Shown: positions 1-9,253 of the stretch, one piece after another
Position numbering within the stretch: position 1 is the first letter of the stretch
Layout: each line of letters starts with the position of its first letter
Assembly: GCA_046593925.1 (NCBI GenBank)
Contig: JBKJQN010000020.1
Span: 1-37,391 of the forward strand
Direction of reading: 5' to 3'
DNA: 37,391 nt
From: JAYVYM01 sp046593925
GTDB lineage: Bacteria; Actinomycetota; Actinomycetes; Mycobacteriales; SCTD01
Program-made: the position numbers and the translations under genes
The notes under the pieces: model-generated
Seen by the model: only the letters and a program-made list of their open reading frames with translations
Databases searched by the model: none
What the model was told of the DNA's origin: nothing

Positions 1-578
1 CCGTAGGTGGGTTTGATGCCGGTGATGCCGGTGAACGATGCAGGCTGCCGGATCGAGCCACCGGTGTCGGTGCCGACCGCCAGCGGCGCCTGGTAGGACG
101 CGACGGCTGCCGCCGAGCCGCCACCGCTGCCGCCGGGGATGCGGGACAGGTCCCACGGGTTGTGCGTCGGGCCGTAGGCGCTGTGCTCGGTACTCGAGCC
201 CATCGCGAACTCGTCCATGTTGGTCTTGCCCAGCACGACGACGCCGGCGGCCTTGAGCCGGGCCGTGACGGTGGCGTCGTACGGCGGCCGCCAGCCCGAG
301 AGGATGCGGCTGCCGACGGTCGTCGGCACACCCTCGGTACACAGGACGTCCTTCAGGGCCAGCGGGACACCGGCCAGCGGCCCGCTGAGCTCCCCCGCGT
401 CGACGCGGGACGCCTGGGCGAGTGCGCCTTCGGTGTCGACGTGCAGGAAGGCGTGCACCCGGTGGTCGACGGCGCCGATCCGGTCCAGGTGGGCGCGGGC
501 GACCTCGACCGCACTGACCTCGCCGGCGGCGATCGCGGCGGCGGTCTCGTACGCGGTGAGGCGGGTCAGCTCCGTCAC
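1..578 (-). CDS. gatA: Asp-tRNA(Asn)/Glu-tRNA(Gln) amidotransferase subunit A, 3'-truncated by the window edge
   Basis: GatA is the amidase chain of GatCAB. It frees ammonia from glutamine so that misacylated Glu-tRNA(Gln) or Asp-tRNA(Asn) becomes Gln- or Asn-tRNA. About 192 N-terminal codons are visible of the roughly 490 usual for the family. The amidase-signature triad can be read: Lys76 (ALKDV), the cis-Ser in the glycine-serine loop (GGSGGGSAAAV, residues 149-159) and the nucleophile Ser175 (DTGGSIRQP). The GTG start (576-578) overlaps the gatC stop (575-577) as GTGA, which fixes the start and implies translational coupling. gatB is not in the window. The C-terminal part lies beyond base 1. 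Confidence 0.96.
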   Translation of the reverse strand, partial: MTELTRLTAYETAAAIAAGEVSAVEVARAHLDRIGAVDHRVHAFLHVDTEGALAQASRVDAGELSGPLAGVPLALKDVLCTEGVPTTVGSRILSGWRPPYDATVTARLKAAGVVVLGKTNMDEFAMGSSTEHSAYGPTHNPWDLSRIPGGSGGGSAAAVASYQAPLAVGTDTGGSIRQPASFTGITGIKPTY

Positions 579-895
579 GAAGGGTCGTCCAGGATGCGGG
601 GCACCCGGAAGCGGCCGTCCTGGGCGTCCGGCGCCATCGCCAGCACCTGCTCCCGCGGCAGGGACGGCATGACGACGTCAGGGCGCGTGACGTTCTCGAC
701 CGGGACGGCGTGCGTCGTCGGCGGTACGTCGGCCGCGTCGGTGACCTCGCCGATCGCCGCCACCGCGCCGAGGATGACGTCGAGCTGCGCCACCAGTGCG
801 TCGAGCTCGGTGTCGTCAAGGGCGAGCCGCGACAGCCGGGCCAGGTGCGCGATGTGCTCGCGCGTGATTCCCACCTGCGCGGGGCTGTCCGGCAT
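575..895 (-). CDS. gatC: Asp-tRNA(Asn)/Glu-tRNA(Gln) amidotransferase subunit C
   Basis: GatC is the small chain that stabilises the GatA-GatB interface. The 106-aa product has the usual family length and the typical N-terminal helix pattern (ITREHIAHLARLSRLALDD) followed by a helix around residues 29-45. Its C-terminal part (VTRPDVVMPSLPREQVLAMAP, then DGRFRVPRIL) is the extended arm that wraps GatA in known structures. It is the first gene of gatC-gatA here, with a 4-nt overlap. The 104-bp spacer to the divergent ACT gene (896-999) should hold the promoters of both, although I cannot pick convincing boxes. Confidence 0.95.
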   Translation of the reverse strand: MPDSPAQVGITREHIAHLARLSRLALDDTELDALVAQLDVILGAVAAIGEVTDAADVPPTTHAVPVENVTRPDVVMPSLPREQVLAMAPDAQDGRFRVPRILDDPS

Positions 896-999
896 GCTGC
901 TCCAAGGGGGTGTCCGGCGGGAGCACCCACTCTAGGGCGGGATACCGGCCGACCCGCGGGCGCAACAGCCCGGCAACACCCGTCGGGCAGGCTGACGCG

Positions 1000-1641
1000 G
1001 TGTCCTTCCTGCTGCGGGTCGTGCTGCCCGACCGTCCCGGGATGCTCGGCGCCGTGGCGACGGCGATCGGCCGAGCCGGCGGGGACATCGTCAGCCTGGA
1101 CGTCGTCGAGCGCGGACCGGGCGGGGCCGTCGACGACCTGCTCGTCGTGGTCGCTCCGGGAGGGCTCGCCGACACCCTGATCAGCAGCGCGCAGTCCGTC
1201 GAGGGCGTTGTCGTCGAGTCCATCAGGCCGCACCACGGCGTCACCGATCTGCGCGGGGACCTCGAGCTCGTCGAGGCGCTGGCAGCGGCTCCGGACCAGG
1301 CACTGATGCTGCTCGCCGAGCGCGCGCCGGCCGTCTTCCGCGCCGGCTGGGCGGTGCTGCTCGAGCGGGGCGGCTGCGTCGTCGGCGCGAGCACGTCCGC
1401 GCCCGATCTGGCCGGACTGGTGCTGCCGTGGCTGCCGCTGACCGGCGCGTGCCGGCTGGACCCGGAGGCCGGCTGGGTGCCGGCGCGCTGGGAGGCCCTC
1501 GGCACCGAGCTGGCCGCCGCACCGGTCGGCCGGGCCGACCGGGTGGTGCTGCTCGGGCGGCCGGGCGGTCCCCGCTTCCGCGAGTCGGAGGTGCTGCGCC
1601 TCGCGCACCTGGCGGGCATCACCGCGACCGTCAGCGGCTGA
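1000..1641 (+). CDS. ACT-domain amino-acid-binding protein
   Basis: The 213-aa product begins with an ACT domain: LLRVVLPDRPGMLGAVATAIG, then GGDIVSLDVVER, at about residues 3-35. This is the regulatory fold that senses amino acids. The remaining 140 residues show no fold I recognise. A longer frame opens at 910, but its first 30 codons are low-complexity and would fill the spacer to gatC. GTG at 1000, directly before the ACT strand, is therefore the better start. The gene stands divergent from gatCA, as Rv3013 does beside gatC in mycobacteria. Its ligand and target are not known to me. The stop (1639-1641) faces the GGDEF-EAL gene across 33 bp. Confidence 0.82.
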   Translation: MSFLLRVVLPDRPGMLGAVATAIGRAGGDIVSLDVVERGPGGAVDDLLVVVAPGGLADTLISSAQSVEGVVVESIRPHHGVTDLRGDLELVEALAAAPDQALMLLAERAPAVFRAGWAVLLERGGCVVGASTSAPDLAGLVLPWLPLTGACRLDPEAGWVPARWEALGTELAAAPVGRADRVVLLGRPGGPRFRESEVLRLAHLAGITATVSG

Positions 1642-1674
1642 GCCGGTCACCAGCTGTCTCGGCTCGCCGGCGTC

Positions 1675-3690
1675 TCAGGTGGCCGGCCTACCGGCCGCGA
1701 GCTGCTCGTGCAGCCACGGCATGAGCCCGATCGCAGGCAGCGCCCGCGAGATGAACCAGCCCTGCGCGACGTCGCAGCCCATGGCGGCGAGCCGGTGGAA
1801 CGTCAAGGCGTCCTCGACGCCCTCAGCGACGACCGTCATGCCCAGCCCGCGCCCCAGTTCGACGACGCAGCGCACGACGGCGAGGTCACGCGGCCGGTCC
1901 ATGCTCGCCACGAACGAGCGGTCGATCTTGATCTCCCGGACCGGCAGCCGGCGCAGGTGCGACAGGCTGGAGTAGCCGGTCCCGAAGTCGTCCAGGGACA
2001 GCGTCACGCCGAGGTCGGCGAGCCGCTGCAGCGTGCGGGCCGCCCGGACGGGGTCCGCGAGCAGCGACCCCTCGGTGACCTCGAGCTGCAGGCAGGACGG
2101 GTCGACCCCGTGCGTGCGCAGGCCGCGCTCGACCTCGCCGGCGAGCGTGTCGCCGCACAGGTCCTTGACGCTGACGTTGACCGCCAGTCCTAGCTGCAGG
2201 CCGCGGGCCTGCCACTCGGCGAGCTGACCCAGGGCCGCGTCGAGCACCCAGGCGGTGAGCGCCTGGACCATCCCGCTCCGCTCGGCGAGCGGGACGAAGT
2301 CGTCGGGCTGCACCAGCCCCCGTACCGGGTGCCGCCACCGTACGAGCGCCTCGACACCGACGACACGGCCGTCGGCCAGCGAGACCTGTGGCTGGTAATG
2401 CAGCTCGAGCTGGTCGGTCTCAAGGGCCCGTCGCAGCTCGCCGAGCATCGAAAGCCGGCTCGGCGTGTGCCGGTCGCGGGCCGGGTCGTACACCTCGACC
2501 TGCCCGGACTCCTTGGCCTGGTACATCGCGACGTCGGCGTGCCGCAGCAGCTCCTCGACGTCCGTGCCGTGATCGGGTGACACGGCGACCCCGGCGCTCG
2601 CGCCGACGTCGAGCAGCAGCCCATCCAGCACGATCGGCTCGGACAGCACCGCGCGCAGCCGCTCGGCCGTCGCGAGGGCTGCCGCAGCGTCGGGCAGGCC
2701 GGGCAGCACCAGGGCGAACTCGTCACCTCCCAGGCGGGCCACCGTGTCGCAGTCGCGGACAGCCACCGTGAGTCGCTCGGCCACCACCTGCAGCAGCCGG
2801 TCACCAACGTGGTGGCCGAGCGTGTCGTTGACCTCCTTGAACCGGTCGAGGTCGAACAGCACCAGCGCGACGTCACCTCCCCCGAGGGCGGCGGCGGTGC
2901 GCTGGTGCAGCAGTGCCCGGTTCGCGAGCCCGGTGAGGCCGTCTGACAGGGCTCGCTGGTCACGGTCGACGGCGACATTGGCGACGGCGTACACGGCCAG
3001 CAGAGGCGGCAGCAGCAGCGGTACGAAGGCCGCCCCGCGCTCCACGGCGAGGCACACCAGCGGCGACAGCGCCAGCAGCGCGGCGGTCGTCAGGACCTCG
3101 TAGCCGGCGTCCTGCCGCAGCACGACATGCAGCGCGGTGCCGGTCAGGCAGTGGACCGCCAGCCCGACGAGCAGCTCGTTGCACAGGAAGTACGTCAGGG
3201 CGCCGAACGCCGCCGGGACCAGGTCGCGGCCGGTCAGGGTCAGCGGGTCGCCGAGCCCGGCGTGGTGGCCGGCGAGCTGCATGACGCCCGCCGCGGCGGC
3301 CCAGGAGACGGTGTACTGCCCCACGTTGAACCAGGTGCGCCAGAACGCCTTGCGCCGGGCCAGGTCCGCCAGCAGCGTCACGGCGGCCTGCAGCGTCAGC
3401 GCGGCGGGCAGGCCGTAGCGCAGCAGGACCGCGAAGACGAACGCCGTCGACAGGGTGAGGCCGTTGGCGTCGCTGGTGCCGGCGGTGAACAGCGGTCGCA
3501 CCTCGGTGAGCACGAGTAGCCCGCAGAGCAGCCAGAAGGCCGGCTCGAGCTCAGCCGCCGCCGGGTGCAGCCGTAGCAGGCTGCTGACGATGAGCACCGC
3601 CCCGACCGCCCCGACGCAGGTCACCAGGGAGCGCAGCTCGCGCGGCCGGGCGCCGTCCAGGCAGTTGCGCCGGTCGCTCGGTCGGCTCAC
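1675..3690 (-). CDS. Membrane GGDEF-EAL cyclic-di-GMP synthase/phosphodiesterase
   Basis: This 671-aa protein has three parts. Residues 20-240 are hydrophobic, with roughly six to eight candidate membrane segments. Residues 245-405 form a GGDEF domain that looks active: GGDEF at 321-325, with a product-inhibition I-site RDCD at 312-315. Residues 410-665 form an EAL domain with EAL (447-449), NVSV, EVTEG, DDFGTGYSS (567-575), KIDRSF and VAEGVED, so the metal ligands are present. It may therefore both make and hydrolyse cyclic-di-GMP. No PAS or GAF sensor is evident, so the membrane part is probably the input. The start is GTG at 3690; the frame upstream is shadow. It lies 95 bp downstream of ligA and is probably separately expressed. 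Confidence 0.9.
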   Translation of the reverse strand: MSRPSDRRNCLDGARPRELRSLVTCVGAVGAVLIVSSLLRLHPAAAELEPAFWLLCGLLVLTEVRPLFTAGTSDANGLTLSTAFVFAVLLRYGLPAALTLQAAVTLLADLARRKAFWRTWFNVGQYTVSWAAAAGVMQLAGHHAGLGDPLTLTGRDLVPAAFGALTYFLCNELLVGLAVHCLTGTALHVVLRQDAGYEVLTTAALLALSPLVCLAVERGAAFVPLLLPPLLAVYAVANVAVDRDQRALSDGLTGLANRALLHQRTAAALGGGDVALVLFDLDRFKEVNDTLGHHVGDRLLQVVAERLTVAVRDCDTVARLGGDEFALVLPGLPDAAAALATAERLRAVLSEPIVLDGLLLDVGASAGVAVSPDHGTDVEELLRHADVAMYQAKESGQVEVYDPARDRHTPSRLSMLGELRRALETDQLELHYQPQVSLADGRVVGVEALVRWRHPVRGLVQPDDFVPLAERSGMVQALTAWVLDAALGQLAEWQARGLQLGLAVNVSVKDLCGDTLAGEVERGLRTHGVDPSCLQLEVTEGSLLADPVRAARTLQRLADLGVTLSLDDFGTGYSSLSHLRRLPVREIKIDRSFVASMDRPRDLAVVRCVVELGRGLGMTVVAEGVEDALTFHRLAAMGCDVAQGWFISRALPAIGLMPWLHEQLAAGRPAT

Positions 3691-3785
3691 GGTCGTCGTA
3701 CTCCCGTCGATGGGTCTGCAGGCCGGTCCGGGCTCTCCCCCGCGTTCTCGACCAGGGACCCCGGCGACTCGATGGACCGATCGGC

Positions 3786-5885
3786 CTAGTCCGAGTCGTC
3801 CGGCGGGTCGGCGGCGGAGGGCAGCGGGGCGTCCGGAGCCTGTGCAACCGCCCGGGCGGCGTCGGGGCCGTCGCTCAGCAGGATGCCGAGCCCCTCGTTG
3901 TCGAGCACCGGGACGCCGAGCTTCCTGGCCCGGTCGTGCTTGGCGGCGCCGGGCTCGGTGCCAACGACCACGAAGTCGGTCTTCTTGCTGACGCTGCCGG
4001 TAACTTTGCCCCCACGGGACTGGACCGCCTCGGTGGCCCCGTCGCGGCTGTAGGACGCGAGCGTCCCGGTGACGACGACGGTGACCCCCTCGAGCGGCCG
4101 GGGGCCGCTCTCGCTGCCCTCGTCGGCAACCCGGGCGCCGCCGGCCCTCAGTCGCTCGACGATCTCGCGGTGCCGCAGGTCGGCGAACCAGTCCGCGAGC
4201 GCCTGGGCGACGACCGGGCCGACGCCCTCGACGGCGGCGAGCTCCTCCGGGGTGGCGTGGATGATGGCGTCCAGGGTCCGGAAGTGCCGGGCGACGTCCT
4301 GGGCGGCCGTCGGGCCGACGTGCCGGACCGACAGGCCGACCAGCAGCCGCCACAGGGGTCGCTCCCGCGCGGCCTGCAGCCCGGCCATGATCTGCGCGAC
4401 CTTTTTCGGCCCGAAGCCGCGCAGCCCCTCGAAGGACTCCGGGATGAGGTGGAACACCCCGCCGACGTCGGTCAGCCGACCGGTCTCGGTCAGCACCGTC
4501 GCGGTCTCGTAGCCGAGCCCGTCGATGTCCAGGGCGCCCCGCCCGGCGAAGTGGAAGACCGCCTCCCGCAGCTGCGCAGGACAGCTGACCGCATTGGGGC
4601 AGCGCACGTCGACCTCGCCATCGGGCCGGCTCAGCCCGGTGCCGCACTCCGGGCAGGAGGTCGGCATCACGAAAGCGCGCTCGCTGCCGTCGCGCAACGC
4701 CACGACCGGCCCGACCACCTCGGGGATCACATCGCCGGCCCGCCGTACGACGACGGTGTCGCCGATCAGCACGCCCTTGCGGCGTACCTCGTCCTGGTTG
4801 TGCAGCGTCGCCAGCTTGACCATGACGCCGCCGACGAGCACCGGCTCCATATACGCAAACGGCGTGACCCGGCCGGTCCGGCCGACGTTGACCCGGATGT
4901 CGTGGAGCGTGGTCGTGGCCTCCTCCGGCGGGTACTTGTGGGCGATCGCCCAGCGCGGCGCGCTGCTGGTGGCGCCGAGCCGGCGTTGCAGCGGCAGCTG
5001 GTCGACCTTGACGACGATCCCGTCGATCTCATGCTCCACGTCGTGCCGGTGCTCACCCCAGTGCCCGATGAAGCCGAGCACACCGGCCAGGTCGTCGAAG
5101 ACCTCGAACCGGCTGCTCACCGGCAGGCCCCATGCCTGCAGCTGCGCATACGCACCGCTCTGCGTGGCCGGCTCCCAGCCCTCGCGCGCCCCGAGGCCGT
5201 GCAGTGTCAGGCTCAGCGGACGCGTCGCGGTCACCCGCGGGTCCTTCTGGCGCAGGCTGCCGGCGGCGGCGTTGCGCGGGTTGGCGAACGGCGACCGCCC
5301 CTCGGCGACCAGTCGCTCGTTCAGCGTGGTGAAGTCCGCGCTGGCGATGAAGACCTCACCGCGTACCTCCAGCAGCGCCGGTACGCCATCGCCGAGCAGC
5401 CGGGGCGGGACGCTGCGCAGCGTACGGATGTTGGATGTGATGTCCTCGCCGGTACGGCCGTCGCCGCGGGTGGCGGCCCGAACGAGCTGGCCGCCGGAGT
5501 AGACCAGGTCGACCGCCAGGCCGTCGATCTTCAGCTCGCACAGCCAGCGCGCCGCGTCGCCGACCTCCTTGTGCACCCGGCCCGCCCACGCCTCGAGCTC
5601 GACGGCGTCGAACACGTTGCCCAGGCTCATCAACCGCTCGAGGTGCTCGACGGGAGCGAAGTCGGTCGACCAGGTGCCCATCACCTTCTGGGTCGGTGAG
5701 TCGGCCGTCCGCAGCTCCGGGTGCGCGTCCTCGAGCTCCCACAGCTCGGCCATCGCCGCGTCGTAGCCCGCGTCGGAGGTGGTAGGCGCGTCGAGAACGT
5801 AGTAGCGGAAGGAGTGCTCCTCCACCTCGCGGGCCAGCACCGCATGCCTCACCCGGGCGTCGTCGGTGGCCGGTTGCGCGGTCAC
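3786..5885 (-). CDS. ligA: NAD-dependent DNA ligase
   Basis: LigA seals nicks in duplex DNA using NAD+, joining Okazaki fragments and repair patches. The 699-aa product has the normal family length. Domains in order: Ia region, adenylation domain with active-site Lys119 in KIDG, OB fold, Cys4 zinc finger (Cys411, 414, 429, 435), helix-hairpin-helix region, and a C-terminal BRCT domain in about the last 80 residues, ending in an acidic tail (ADPPDDSD). The GTG start at 5885 overlaps the stop of the upstream MetE-like gene (GTGA). The same gene pair exists in mycobacteria. No defect is seen. Confidence 0.97.
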   Translation of the reverse strand: MTAQPATDDARVRHAVLAREVEEHSFRYYVLDAPTTSDAGYDAAMAELWELEDAHPELRTADSPTQKVMGTWSTDFAPVEHLERLMSLGNVFDAVELEAWAGRVHKEVGDAARWLCELKIDGLAVDLVYSGGQLVRAATRGDGRTGEDITSNIRTLRSVPPRLLGDGVPALLEVRGEVFIASADFTTLNERLVAEGRSPFANPRNAAAGSLRQKDPRVTATRPLSLTLHGLGAREGWEPATQSGAYAQLQAWGLPVSSRFEVFDDLAGVLGFIGHWGEHRHDVEHEIDGIVVKVDQLPLQRRLGATSSAPRWAIAHKYPPEEATTTLHDIRVNVGRTGRVTPFAYMEPVLVGGVMVKLATLHNQDEVRRKGVLIGDTVVVRRAGDVIPEVVGPVVALRDGSERAFVMPTSCPECGTGLSRPDGEVDVRCPNAVSCPAQLREAVFHFAGRGALDIDGLGYETATVLTETGRLTDVGGVFHLIPESFEGLRGFGPKKVAQIMAGLQAARERPLWRLLVGLSVRHVGPTAAQDVARHFRTLDAIIHATPEELAAVEGVGPVVAQALADWFADLRHREIVERLRAGGARVADEGSESGPRPLEGVTVVVTGTLASYSRDGATEAVQSRGGKVTGSVSKKTDFVVVGTEPGAAKHDRARKLGVPVLDNEGLGILLSDGPDAARAVAQAPDAPLPSAADPPDDSD

Positions 5886-6892
5886 AGCGGCTCCTTCTCC
5901 AGCGCGCGGGCAGCCTGTACGCAGAGCCGCAGGGCCCTCGGTGCGTACGCGGCCGAGGCGCCGGCGAGGCCGCAGGTCGGGGTGATGACGACGGTGCGCG
6001 CAAGCTGCTCGGGCGACAGGCCGAGCCGGCGCCACAGCCGGCGGACCGGGGCCAGCACGTCAGCGACCGGTGCGAGCGGGGCGTCGACGGCCGGCACACA
6101 GCCCAGCAGCAGTCCGGCGCCACGCTCGGCGGCGGCGCCGAGCACGTCGTCGTCGGACTCCGAGAGCAGCGCGGCGTCCACGGACAGGTGCCGGGCGCCG
6201 GCCTGCAGCAGCAAGGCCAGCGGCGGGTGCGGCGCGCAGCAGTGCACGACGCTCTGGTCGGAGACGGAAAGCACGGTGCGCAGATGGTCGGCGACCAGCT
6301 GCGGCTGCGGGGCGCGCAGGGTCGCGAAGCCGCTGCTCGTGGGTACCCGGGCGGCGAGCACCGCCGGCAGGGCCGGCTCGTCGAGCTGGAGCAGCAGCAC
6401 GGTGCCGGGCAGCCGCCGGCGCAGGTCAGCCAGGTGGGCCGTCAGCCCTTCGGCCAGGCTCGCGGTGAGGTCGCGGACGGCGCCCGGGTCGGACAGCGCC
6501 CGCTCCAGGCCGCGCAGCTCCAGCACCGACGCCAACGTCCACGGCCCCGCCGCCTGGACCTTGAACAGGGCGGGCGGCGAGGTGGCCGCTGCCTCCTCGA
6601 GTGCGTCCAGGTCGCGGGAGAGCGCGTCGTGCGCCCGGCGCTGATCCCGGCCCGGCCGCTCCACCAGCCGCCAGCCGCCCGGCTGCAGGTCCACCGGCAG
6701 GTCGGCCAGCAGCGCACAGGTGCGCCCGGCCAGGTCGCCGTCGGGCCCCCGGGCGGGCAGCTCGGGCAGGAACGGCAGCGCTTCGAGCTCGTTCAGCACC
6801 ATCCTGATCGCCTCGACCGGGTCGGTGCCGGGCAGGCTGCCGATCCCGGTGGCCGTACCGGTCCCCCACGGCAGCGTGTCGGGGGTGCTCAC
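5882..6892 (-). CDS. MetE-like (cobalamin-independent methionine synthase C-terminal domain) protein
   Basis: The 336-aa product resembles only the catalytic C-terminal barrel of MetE; full MetE is about 750 aa. It starts with GTGTATGIGSLPG, keeps LDEPALP near 170, and has the zinc-site pattern His217-x-Cys219 (VVHCCAPHP) plus Cys307 (TPTCGLAG). It is therefore likely a zinc-dependent methyltransferase using a small methyl donor rather than folate, but the substrate is unknown. Homologues sit directly before ligA in other actinobacteria (Rv3015c is the mycobacterial case). The GTG start is preceded by a GC-rich hairpin (6898-6920). It is coupled to ligA by a 4-nt overlap. Confidence 0.82.
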   Translation of the reverse strand: MSTPDTLPWGTGTATGIGSLPGTDPVEAIRMVLNELEALPFLPELPARGPDGDLAGRTCALLADLPVDLQPGGWRLVERPGRDQRRAHDALSRDLDALEEAAATSPPALFKVQAAGPWTLASVLELRGLERALSDPGAVRDLTASLAEGLTAHLADLRRRLPGTVLLLQLDEPALPAVLAARVPTSSGFATLRAPQPQLVADHLRTVLSVSDQSVVHCCAPHPPLALLLQAGARHLSVDAALLSESDDDVLGAAAERGAGLLLGCVPAVDAPLAPVADVLAPVRRLWRRLGLSPEQLARTVVITPTCGLAGASAAYAPRALRLCVQAARALEKEPL

Positions 6893-6993
6893 GCGCCGGC
6901 CGGGTGGGCGGCGCCCGGCCCGAGGTGGGGCAGTCCTCTGTTCTCACCGGCCATAGCTTCGAGCGTAGTGCGGGCGTCCGACAGCCGGCCGGC

Positions 6994-8046
6994 TCAGCGC
7001 AGCGTGGCGCTCGCGAGCACCCGGTCACCGTCATACAGCACGGCGGCCTGCCCCGGCGCAACCCCGCGGGCCGGGCTGCCGAGTGCGAGCGACCAGCCGG
7101 CGCCCTGCGCGCTGACGACCGCGGGGTGCACCGTCCCGTGCGCGCGCAGCTGCACCCCGCAGGCCAGCGGCAGGGGCAGCTCCTGGCCGGTCCAGACCGG
7201 CCGGTCGGCCTCGAGGGCCAGCACGTCGAGGGCCCGGGCCGGGCCGACCGTGACGGTGCGTGTGACGGGCTCGACCGCAAGGACATAGCGCGGGCGGCCG
7301 TCGACCGCGGGCACCCGCAGGTCCAGCCCGCGGCGCTGACCGACGGTGAAGGCGTACGCCCCCGTGTGCCGCCCGACAACGGCTCCGGTCAGCGCGTCGA
7401 CGACCGGGCCGGGCTGCTCGCCGAGCCGTCGGCGCAGGAAGCCTGCGGTGTCGCCGTCAGCGATGAAGCAGACGTCGTGCGAGTCGGGCTTGTCGGCGAC
7501 GCCGAGCCCGCGGGCGGCCGCCTGCTCCCGGACCTCGGCCTTGGTGAGCTCGCCCAGCGGCAGCACGGTGGCGGCGAGCTGGTCCGGGCGCAGCACCGCC
7601 AGGACGTACGACTGGTCCTTCGCGAGATCGACGGAGCGGCGCAGCACACCCTGCGAGAGGCGGGCGTGGTGGCCGGTGACGACCGCGTCGAAGCCCAGCG
7701 CCAGCGCGCGCTCGAGGACGGCGGTGAACTTGATGTGCTCGTTGCACCGCAGGCACGGGTTGGGGGTCCGGCCGGCGGCGTACTCCGCGACGAAATCGTC
7801 CACGACGTCGGCGCTGAAGCGTTCGGCGAGGTCCCAGACGTAGAAGGGGATACCCAGCACGTCGGCGGCGCGGGCGGCGTCGCGGGCGTCCTCCCGGCTG
7901 CAGCAGCCGCGAGCGCCGGTACGCAGCTCGGCAGGGGCCTCGGACAGCGCGAGGTGCACGCCGGTGACGTCATGGCCGGCCTCCACAGCGAGCGCCGCGG
8001 CAACGGCGGAGTCGACCCCGCCGGACATTGCGGCGAGCAGCCTCAC
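6994..8046 (-). CDS. mnmA: tRNA-specific 2-thiouridylase
   Basis: MnmA installs the 2-thio group on U34 of Lys, Glu and Gln tRNAs, using ATP and sulfur from a cysteine desulfurase. The 350-aa protein has the PP-loop SGGVDS (8-13), the catalytic cysteine Cys101 in CNEHIKF and the second cysteine Cys193 in DVCFIADGD. GTG at 8046 gives VRLLAAMSGGVDS, the standard N-terminus; the longer upstream frame is shadow. The gene follows the cysteine desulfurase by 52 bp on the same strand, which fits sulfur transfer between the two products. The 101 bp after it contain only a hairpin and a doubtful 21-codon frame. Confidence 0.95.
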   Translation of the reverse strand: MRLLAAMSGGVDSAVAAALAVEAGHDVTGVHLALSEAPAELRTGARGCCSREDARDAARAADVLGIPFYVWDLAERFSADVVDDFVAEYAAGRTPNPCLRCNEHIKFTAVLERALALGFDAVVTGHHARLSQGVLRRSVDLAKDQSYVLAVLRPDQLAATVLPLGELTKAEVREQAAARGLGVADKPDSHDVCFIADGDTAGFLRRRLGEQPGPVVDALTGAVVGRHTGAYAFTVGQRRGLDLRVPAVDGRPRYVLAVEPVTRTVTVGPARALDVLALEADRPVWTGQELPLPLACGVQLRAHGTVHPAVVSAQGAGWSLALGSPARGVAPGQAAVLYDGDRVLASATLR

Positions 8047-8098
8047 CGCAACCCGCCGGTGACCGCTCCCGGCAGCGACGTGACAGCGGCCAGCGGCC

Positions 8099-9253
8099 TC
8101 ACCGGGTCGGGACGCGCCGGGCGCGCTCGACGACGGCGGGGAGCGCGTCGAGCAGGGCGTCGACGTCGGCGGCCGTGGAGGTGGAGCCCAGCGAGAAGCG
8201 CAGCGAACCGCGGGCGCGCTCGGGGTCGGCGCCCATCGCGACCAGGACGTGCGAGGGCCTGGCGACGCCGGCGGAGCAGGCGGACCCGGTCGAGACCTCC
8301 ACGTCACGGGCGTCCAGCAGCAGCAGCAGGGAGTCGCCCTCGCAGCCCGGGAAGGAGAAGTGCGCGTTGCCGGGCAGCCGGTCGACGGGGTCGCCGTTGA
8401 GCACGGCGTCGGGGACGGCGGCGAGGACCCGACGCACCAGGTCGTCGCGCAGGGCGGACAGTCGACGGGCCGTCTCGGGCTGCCGATCGACGGCGACGGC
8501 GGTGGCGGCGGCCAGGCCCGCCAGCGACGGCACGTCGAGGGTGCCGGAGCGCACGTCGCGCTCCTGGCCGCCGCCGTGCAGCAGCGGGGTGCACTCGACG
8601 GACCGGCCGAGCAGGAGCGCGCCGGTGCCGAGCGGGCCGCCGTACTTGTGGCCGGTCACCGTGAGGGCGTCGACCCCGCTGGCGGCGAAGTCGACGGGCA
8701 GCTGACCGACGGCCTGCACCGCATCGGTGTGCAGGGGCACGCCGGCACCATGGGCGACGTCCGCGAGGGCGCTGATCGGCTGGATGGTCCCGACCTCGTT
8801 GTTGGCCCACATCACGCTGACCAGGGCGACGTCGTCGTCGAGCGCACCGGCGAGGACCTCCGGATGCACTCGGCCGAGCCCGTCGACCGGCAGCCAGGTG
8901 ACCGTCGCGCCGTCGTGGGCGACCAGCCACTCGACAGCGTCGATGACGGCGTGGTGCTCCACCGCACTGGCCAGGATGCGGGTGCGCCGGGGGTCGGCGG
9001 CTCTGCGCGCCCAGAACATCCCCTTGACCGCGAGGTTGTCGCTCTCAGTGCCGCCGCTGGTGAACAACACCTCCGACGGCCGGGCGCCGAGCGAGGCCGC
9101 GACGCTCTCGCGGGCCTCCTCGGCCGCCCGCCTGGCCCGCCTGCCGGACCCGTGCAGCGAGGAGGCGTTGCCGCCCATGGTCATTGCCGTCAGGACGGCA
9201 TCGACGGCCTCGGGGAGCACAGGCGTCGACGCCGCATGGTCCAGGTACGCCAC
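8099..9253 (-). CDS. iscS: Cysteine desulfurase (IscS/NifS class)
   Basis: A PLP enzyme that converts cysteine to alanine and carries persulfide sulfur for tRNA thiolation and iron-sulfur clusters. The 384-aa sequence begins at ATG with AYLDHAASTP. It has the PLP lysine Lys203 (TGHKYGG), the His pair in VEHHAVID (100-101) and the persulfide cysteine Cys326 in the mobile loop (GSACSAG). It lies directly upstream of mnmA, arguing for a role in s2U34 formation; whether it also serves iron-sulfur assembly cannot be told. Upstream lies a 352-bp repeat-bearing gap that should include its promoter. Confidence 0.94.
   Translation of the reverse strand: MAYLDHAASTPVLPEAVDAVLTAMTMGGNASSLHGSGRRARRAAEEARESVAASLGARPSEVLFTSGGTESDNLAVKGMFWARRAADPRRTRILASAVEHHAVIDAVEWLVAHDGATVTWLPVDGLGRVHPEVLAGALDDDVALVSVMWANNEVGTIQPISALADVAHGAGVPLHTDAVQAVGQLPVDFAASGVDALTVTGHKYGGPLGTGALLLGRSVECTPLLHGGGQERDVRSGTLDVPSLAGLAAATAVAVDRQPETARRLSALRDDLVRRVLAAVPDAVLNGDPVDRLPGNAHFSFPGCEGDSLLLLLDARDVEVSTGSACSAGVARPSHVLVAMGADPERARGSLRFSLGSTSTAADVDALLDALPAVVERARRVPTR

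Noticed and set aside
910..999. Longer start for the ACT-domain gene
   Set aside because: The added 30 residues are Arg/Pro/Gly-rich, unlike the family, and would occupy nearly all of the divergent promoter spacer.
3691..4647. Upstream part of the GGDEF-EAL frame, giving a 990-residue protein
   Set aside because: It is antisense-frame shadow of ligA with arginine-rich, low-complexity sequence. The hydrophobic domain begins just after GTG 3690.
6889..6954. A 21-codon minus-strand frame (MAGENRGLPHLGPG...) whose TGA overlaps the MetE-like GTG, like a leader peptide
   Set aside because: It uses AGA and GGA codons rare in this genome, has no visible ribosome site and no regulatory amino-acid run. 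It may be chance.
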